A DNA stretch of 64,000 nt. It comes from JAFALK01 sp036500605. GTDB taxonomy: Bacteria; Pseudomonadota; Gammaproteobacteria; Burkholderiales; Burkholderiaceae_C. Position numbers and translations under genes: made by a program. The first letter of the stretch is position 1; the number at the start of each line of letters is the position of its first letter. Location: positions 62,001 through 126,000 of the forward strand of contig DASYBU010000029.1 of assembly GCA_036500605.1 (NCBI GenBank), written 5' to 3'. Shown in pieces: positions 61,858-64,000 of the stretch. Under the pieces are notes generated by a model. The model searched no databases and had not been told where the DNA came from. It saw only the letters and a program-made list of their open reading frames with translations.

Positions 61858-62070
61858 GATTGGCTTGCCGAGTGCCCAGCACGAAGTGGTAGTGGTTGCC
61901 GATCAGGCAGTAGGCCAGCGCTGAGGCATCAAAGCGAGTGAGCATCAGCCCGACGATATGAGCAGCGCTGCCCGATCAATGTCATCTTCAAAGATCGCCT
62001 CGCGACGGTCGCCGCGAGATGTAACGTGATAGATCGCGCCAGGGAATTCGATGCGGAGTGGGCGGGCCAT
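61858..62070 (-). pseudogene. Broken second copy of the RAYT gene (N-terminal fragment)
   Basis: From the ATG complement at 62070 the sequence repeats the first about 70 codons of the neighbouring RAYT gene at high identity, then stops where the first copy continues. A 2-base deletion near 61956 (gatatgagcag against gatattgagaag) shifts the frame. The flank beyond the start, to about 62132, is also duplicated, including the TTTAAGACTTGACCCTC sequence. Confidence 0.85.
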
Positions 62071-62114
62071 ACACCATAGCTTAGGCGAGGCAAGTTAGGG
62101 GTTCAAATTTAAGA

Positions 62115-62146
62115 CTTGACCCTCAAGCTCCTTGACCCTCAAGCTC
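62115..62146. repeat. Tandem 16-bp repeat at the RAYT fragment boundary
   Basis: CTTGACCCTCAAGCTC occurs twice head-to-tail (62115-62130 and 62131-62146). A single copy of the first part follows the intact RAYT flank at about 61840. This probably marks an insertion or recombination junction of the element. Confidence 0.7.
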
Positions 62147-62156
62147 CTAAATCAAG

Positions 62157-62179
62157 GAAGCCCGCAGCAAACGGGCTTC
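62157..62179 (-). terminator. Intrinsic terminator after the 108-aa putative immunity gene
   Basis: GAAGCCCG (62157-62164) and CGGGCTTC (62172-62179) form an 8-bp stem with a 7-base loop, ending 12 bases after the stop codon of the minus-strand gene at 62191. In that direction it reads into CCTTGATTT. Confidence 0.7.
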
Positions 62180-62190
62180 ATCATTCAACT

Positions 62191-62517
62191 TCAGTGCGCA
62201 GCAGCGCTATCCAATCGCTTGAGTATTTCCCGGGTCATCATGTAGTACGTCTCGACAGGACGGCTGTCGCCGGCTAGATATTGAACAAGCTCGAAAAACC
62301 TGCGGTTGCCCCCCTCAGATTCATAGTCCTGCATAGCGCGAACGACCTGTTCTAACACTGCTTCCGCCTCAATAGGATTCGGACACGCTCGGTCAGCATC
62401 GAGTCTTTCCACGGCAACGTCAACGGCCGACGATGCCAACTTGAGGACAAGAAGATTGTGCTGAGGCCCAGTGATTCGCACCAGCTTGTAAAAGGGAGCG
62501 TTTTCTATGAACTGCAT
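62191..62517 (-). CDS. Putative immunity protein for the orphan toxin module
   Basis: A 108-aa acidic, soluble protein (MQFIENAPFYKLVRITGPQHNLL...) with no recognised domain. It begins 11 bases after the toxin fragment's stop on the same strand and is closed by its own terminator, the standard arrangement of cognate immunity genes behind polymorphic-toxin tips. Codon usage is less GC-biased than in the rest of the window. Function inferred from position. Confidence 0.55.
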   Translation of the reverse strand: MQFIENAPFYKLVRITGPQHNLLVLKLASSAVDVAVERLDADRACPNPIEAEAVLEQVVRAMQDYESEGGNRRFFELVQYLAGDSRPVETYYMMTREILKRLDSAAAH

Positions 62518-62528
62518 GTCTGCCTCAT

Positions 62529-62960
62529 TCAGTAAGGAGAAGGATACCGGAGGTCGGCAGCCGTGTGAGCGTCAAGGTAGCTAGGGCCATACTTGTTCAT
62601 GTACCACGCCTCGGCAGTCTCGTGACGCAGCAATTGCATATCAACGTCAGTAAAGCTGCCGTCAGTCAAGCGTTGCCACGAGCCTGCCATGCTGGGGTCT
62701 GCATCGAATCTAGACCATACCGGTTCCACACCGTAGTCACGGTACCTGTCCAACAAGTGCTCGTCGTAGAACACGTGGTCTTTCACCGTTTGAATGTTTT
62801 TCGGCTTGATGCCAGTGTTCTCAGCAATTTTCGCTACGTCAGTCGTGTCAGCGCGAATCTGCTCATAGGTTCGTTCCGCTGCCGCATAGGCATCTGCTGA
62901 AGCAACAGGACCACCCGCGCCGGTTTGCCTCAGCAGCGATGAGTTTTCGGCATTGCCAAA
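62529..62960 (-). pseudogene. Orphan C-terminal module of a polymorphic toxin, no credible start
   Basis: The frame is open for about 145 codons from just after the terminator at 62966-62986 to the stop at 62529, but has no ATG; the GTG at 62786 would start in mid-domain. The translation includes TTDVAKIAENTGIKPKNIQ, then VKDHVFYDEHLLDRY, then LTDGSFTDVDMQLLRHETAEAWYM and SYLDAHTAADLRYP, the pattern I recall from C-terminal tips of Rhs/haemagglutinin-type toxins. An HE...E cluster and a following His suggest a metal-dependent catalytic site. Confidence 0.6.
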
Positions 62961-62965
62961 TACAG

Positions 62966-62986
62966 AAAAGCCCGCTCGGAGCGGGC
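62966..62986 (-). terminator. Intrinsic terminator after the 107-aa putative immunity gene
   Basis: GCCCGCTC (62970-62977) and GAGCGGGC (62979-62986) form a strong stem followed, in the minus direction, by TTTT. It lies 10 bases after the stop codon at 62996. Transcription of the second toxin unit therefore ends before the orphan module. Confidence 0.8.
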
Positions 62987-62995
62987 CGTGTGAGC

Positions 62996-63319
62996 TCAGG
63001 CGTCGATTTCGCAGCCGGCCGCTATTCGTTCGATGCCATCCCCGGAAACGTAAATTGCTCCGGAGTGCTGAGTAGATAGCAGTTCTACAAATTTTCTGAA
63101 GTATTGAATCTCTTCAACCTTCAACGAAACTGAGCCCAGCGTCTCTTTGGACACCGAGAAATTGTGCCCCTCACCCTTGACTACTATTCTCTTGGTCGCC
63201 ACCTTAAAGACGTCTCCAATACGAATTTGCCCGCGGGTGCAGCGACCAACAAGAAGCACACCGCTCTTGTATGAGCTCACGCCGTCAATCTCAAACCGCG
63301 CTGCATCAATATCACTCAT
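62996..63319 (-). CDS. Putative immunity protein for the large toxin
   Basis: A 107-aa soluble protein (MSDIDAARFEIDGVSSYKSGVLLVGRCTRGQIRIGD...) resembling, in its first 50 residues, the beta-barrel pattern of translation-factor domain 2, though this may be coincidence. It follows the toxin gene after a single base and is closed by a terminator, as expected for a toxin/immunity pair. No family recognised. Confidence 0.55.
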   Translation of the reverse strand: MSDIDAARFEIDGVSSYKSGVLLVGRCTRGQIRIGDVFKVATKRIVVKGEGHNFSVSKETLGSVSLKVEEIQYFRKFVELLSTQHSGAIYVSGDGIERIAAGCEIDA

Positions 63320-63320
63320 C

Positions 63321-64000
63321 TTAACCTCCGACCTTTGAGTTCAGTTTAGTGGCCTGCTGGATGTATTGCTGCACTTGTTGAGGCGTCATTGCCGGATGGC
63401 TTCGCAGCACGTCCGAAAGGTCGCCGGTCACATGCGATTGAACGTTTAGACCCATGTCATTGAGTATATTCAAGGAATCCCTCGCAGAGATGGAATATGG
63501 CGCCCGTTGAGCAAAGACATCGGGCGTAACGGATGCACCCAGCTCTCGCTCCAACTGCACGAGCGGTGTCGTGTCAGCTCCCATCGGCACGTTGCCAATG
63601 CCAAGCTCGACATCCAGTCCCTTGCTAGGCCCGAAGAAGACCGAAGCCGGCGTTCCGTCCATGCCTTCGCGACCCAGGCCGAATATCGTTGCTTTCAGGG
63701 GGTCGATGGTCACAGGCGTATAGCCAGCAATCTGCGAGGACTCGCCTCCGGCCACCGCAGCGTCCGCGCGAGACCCCCGGAACACCCAAAGGTCTCCGCC
63801 AGTTGTGTTGACCAACTCGGACATTTGCGCATCGCTCAAGCCAATCGCCTTGAGCCCTTCGACTTGACCTGAGGTCAGAATCTGCGAAGCGCTGGTATTG
63901 CCAACCGTTAAATCCATCCCTAAGCCTGCCGGACGAAGCGTGGCCAACACCTTCGGAGCAGCATAGAACGTAACTCCATCCTCAAGAAGTCCACTTAGTC
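63321..64000 (-). CDS. 3' end of a large polymorphic-toxin-like gene, partial
   Basis: The frame is open across the window edge; about 226 residues are seen, from LSGLLEDGVTFYAAPKVLA to the C-terminus QQATKLNSKVGG. The EDG...YAAPK stretch is like the pre-toxin linker of secreted Rhs or filamentous-haemagglutinin proteins. The tip contains DLWVFRGSRADAAVAGG and YTPVTIDPLKATIFG; an R...S-T type ADP-ribosyltransferase layout is possible but unconfirmed. An immunity-like gene follows after 1 base. The start and delivery domains lie outside the window. Confidence 0.55.
   Translation of the reverse strand, partial: LSGLLEDGVTFYAAPKVLATLRPAGLGMDLTVGNTSASQILTSGQVEGLKAIGLSDAQMSELVNTTGGDLWVFRGSRADAAVAGGESSQIAGYTPVTIDPLKATIFGLGREGMDGTPASVFFGPSKGLDVELGIGNVPMGADTTPLVQLERELGASVTPDVFAQRAPYSISARDSLNILNDMGLNVQSHVTGDLSDVLRSHPAMTPQQVQQYIQQATKLNSKVGG

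Noticed and set aside
63321..63950. Naming the edge toxin tip as an ADP-ribosyltransferase
   Set aside because: Only a loose FRGS and ST-like arrangement is seen and no ExE motif is certain; left unnamed.

Overview
This is a high-GC window from a Gram-negative bacterium, most likely a betaproteobacterium of the order Burkholderiales (Rubrivivax/Roseateles/Leptothrix type). The inference rests on gene content: a soxCDYZAXB thiosulfate-oxidation operon, an NAD-dependent fdsGBAD-fdhD formate dehydrogenase operon, an OFA-type anion transporter and a 7-subunit style of flagellar export operon, all with strong G/C third positions. No rRNA, tRNA or CRISPR array was seen.

Layout. 1-11 kb: the tail of a TrhO-like protein, a divergent MurA paralogue, a periplasmic binding-type protein, a tightly packed membrane cassette (DUF2167 protein, membrane protein, J-domain protein, M50 protease, RluA-type pseudouridine synthase), an outer-membrane-type protein and a 1444-aa SNF2-family helicase. 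11-18.2 kb (minus strand): soxR-soxC-soxD-soxY-soxZ-soxA-soxX-soxB, with a palindromic operator candidate in front of soxR. 18.3-25 kb: diguanylate cyclase, VOC protein, HDOD protein, TSUP exporter, an ECF sigma/anti-sigma/secreted-protein operon and a glycosyltransferase-like protein. 25.2-32.8 kb (minus): formate dehydrogenase and its transporter. 32.9-38.6 kb: cobalamin-type radical SAM protein, secreted M3 peptidase and SulP transporter.

39.3-60.9 kb is one continuous plus-strand flagellar locus: fliQ fliR flhB flhA flgF flgG flgA flgH flgI flgB flgC fliE fliF fliG-like fliH fliI fliJ fliK flgD flgE fliM-like fliN fliO fliP fliA and a TPR gene. Both ends are visible. It encodes export gate, rod, rings, hook and a C-ring fragment, but no filament, cap, hook-filament junction, stator or chemotaxis gene. 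Its FliG-like protein ends before the torque domain, its FliM-like protein lacks the CheY-binding motif, its FlgH has no lipobox and its FliP carries a long N-terminal insert. This is the best candidate in the window for an undescribed machine: a reduced or non-rotary flagellum-derived apparatus.

60.9-64 kb is visibly less GC-rich and mobile: a REP-associated tyrosine transposase with a broken second copy, an orphan toxin tip with a putative immunity gene, and the 3' end of a second large toxin with its own putative immunity gene, each unit closed by an intrinsic terminator. A second unexpected signal is a 119-bp intergenic element present twice (between soxY and soxZ, and after the M3 peptidase). 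Its hairpin sequences differ while the pairing is kept, including a shared 2-nt bulge, so it looks like a structured dispersed repeat.
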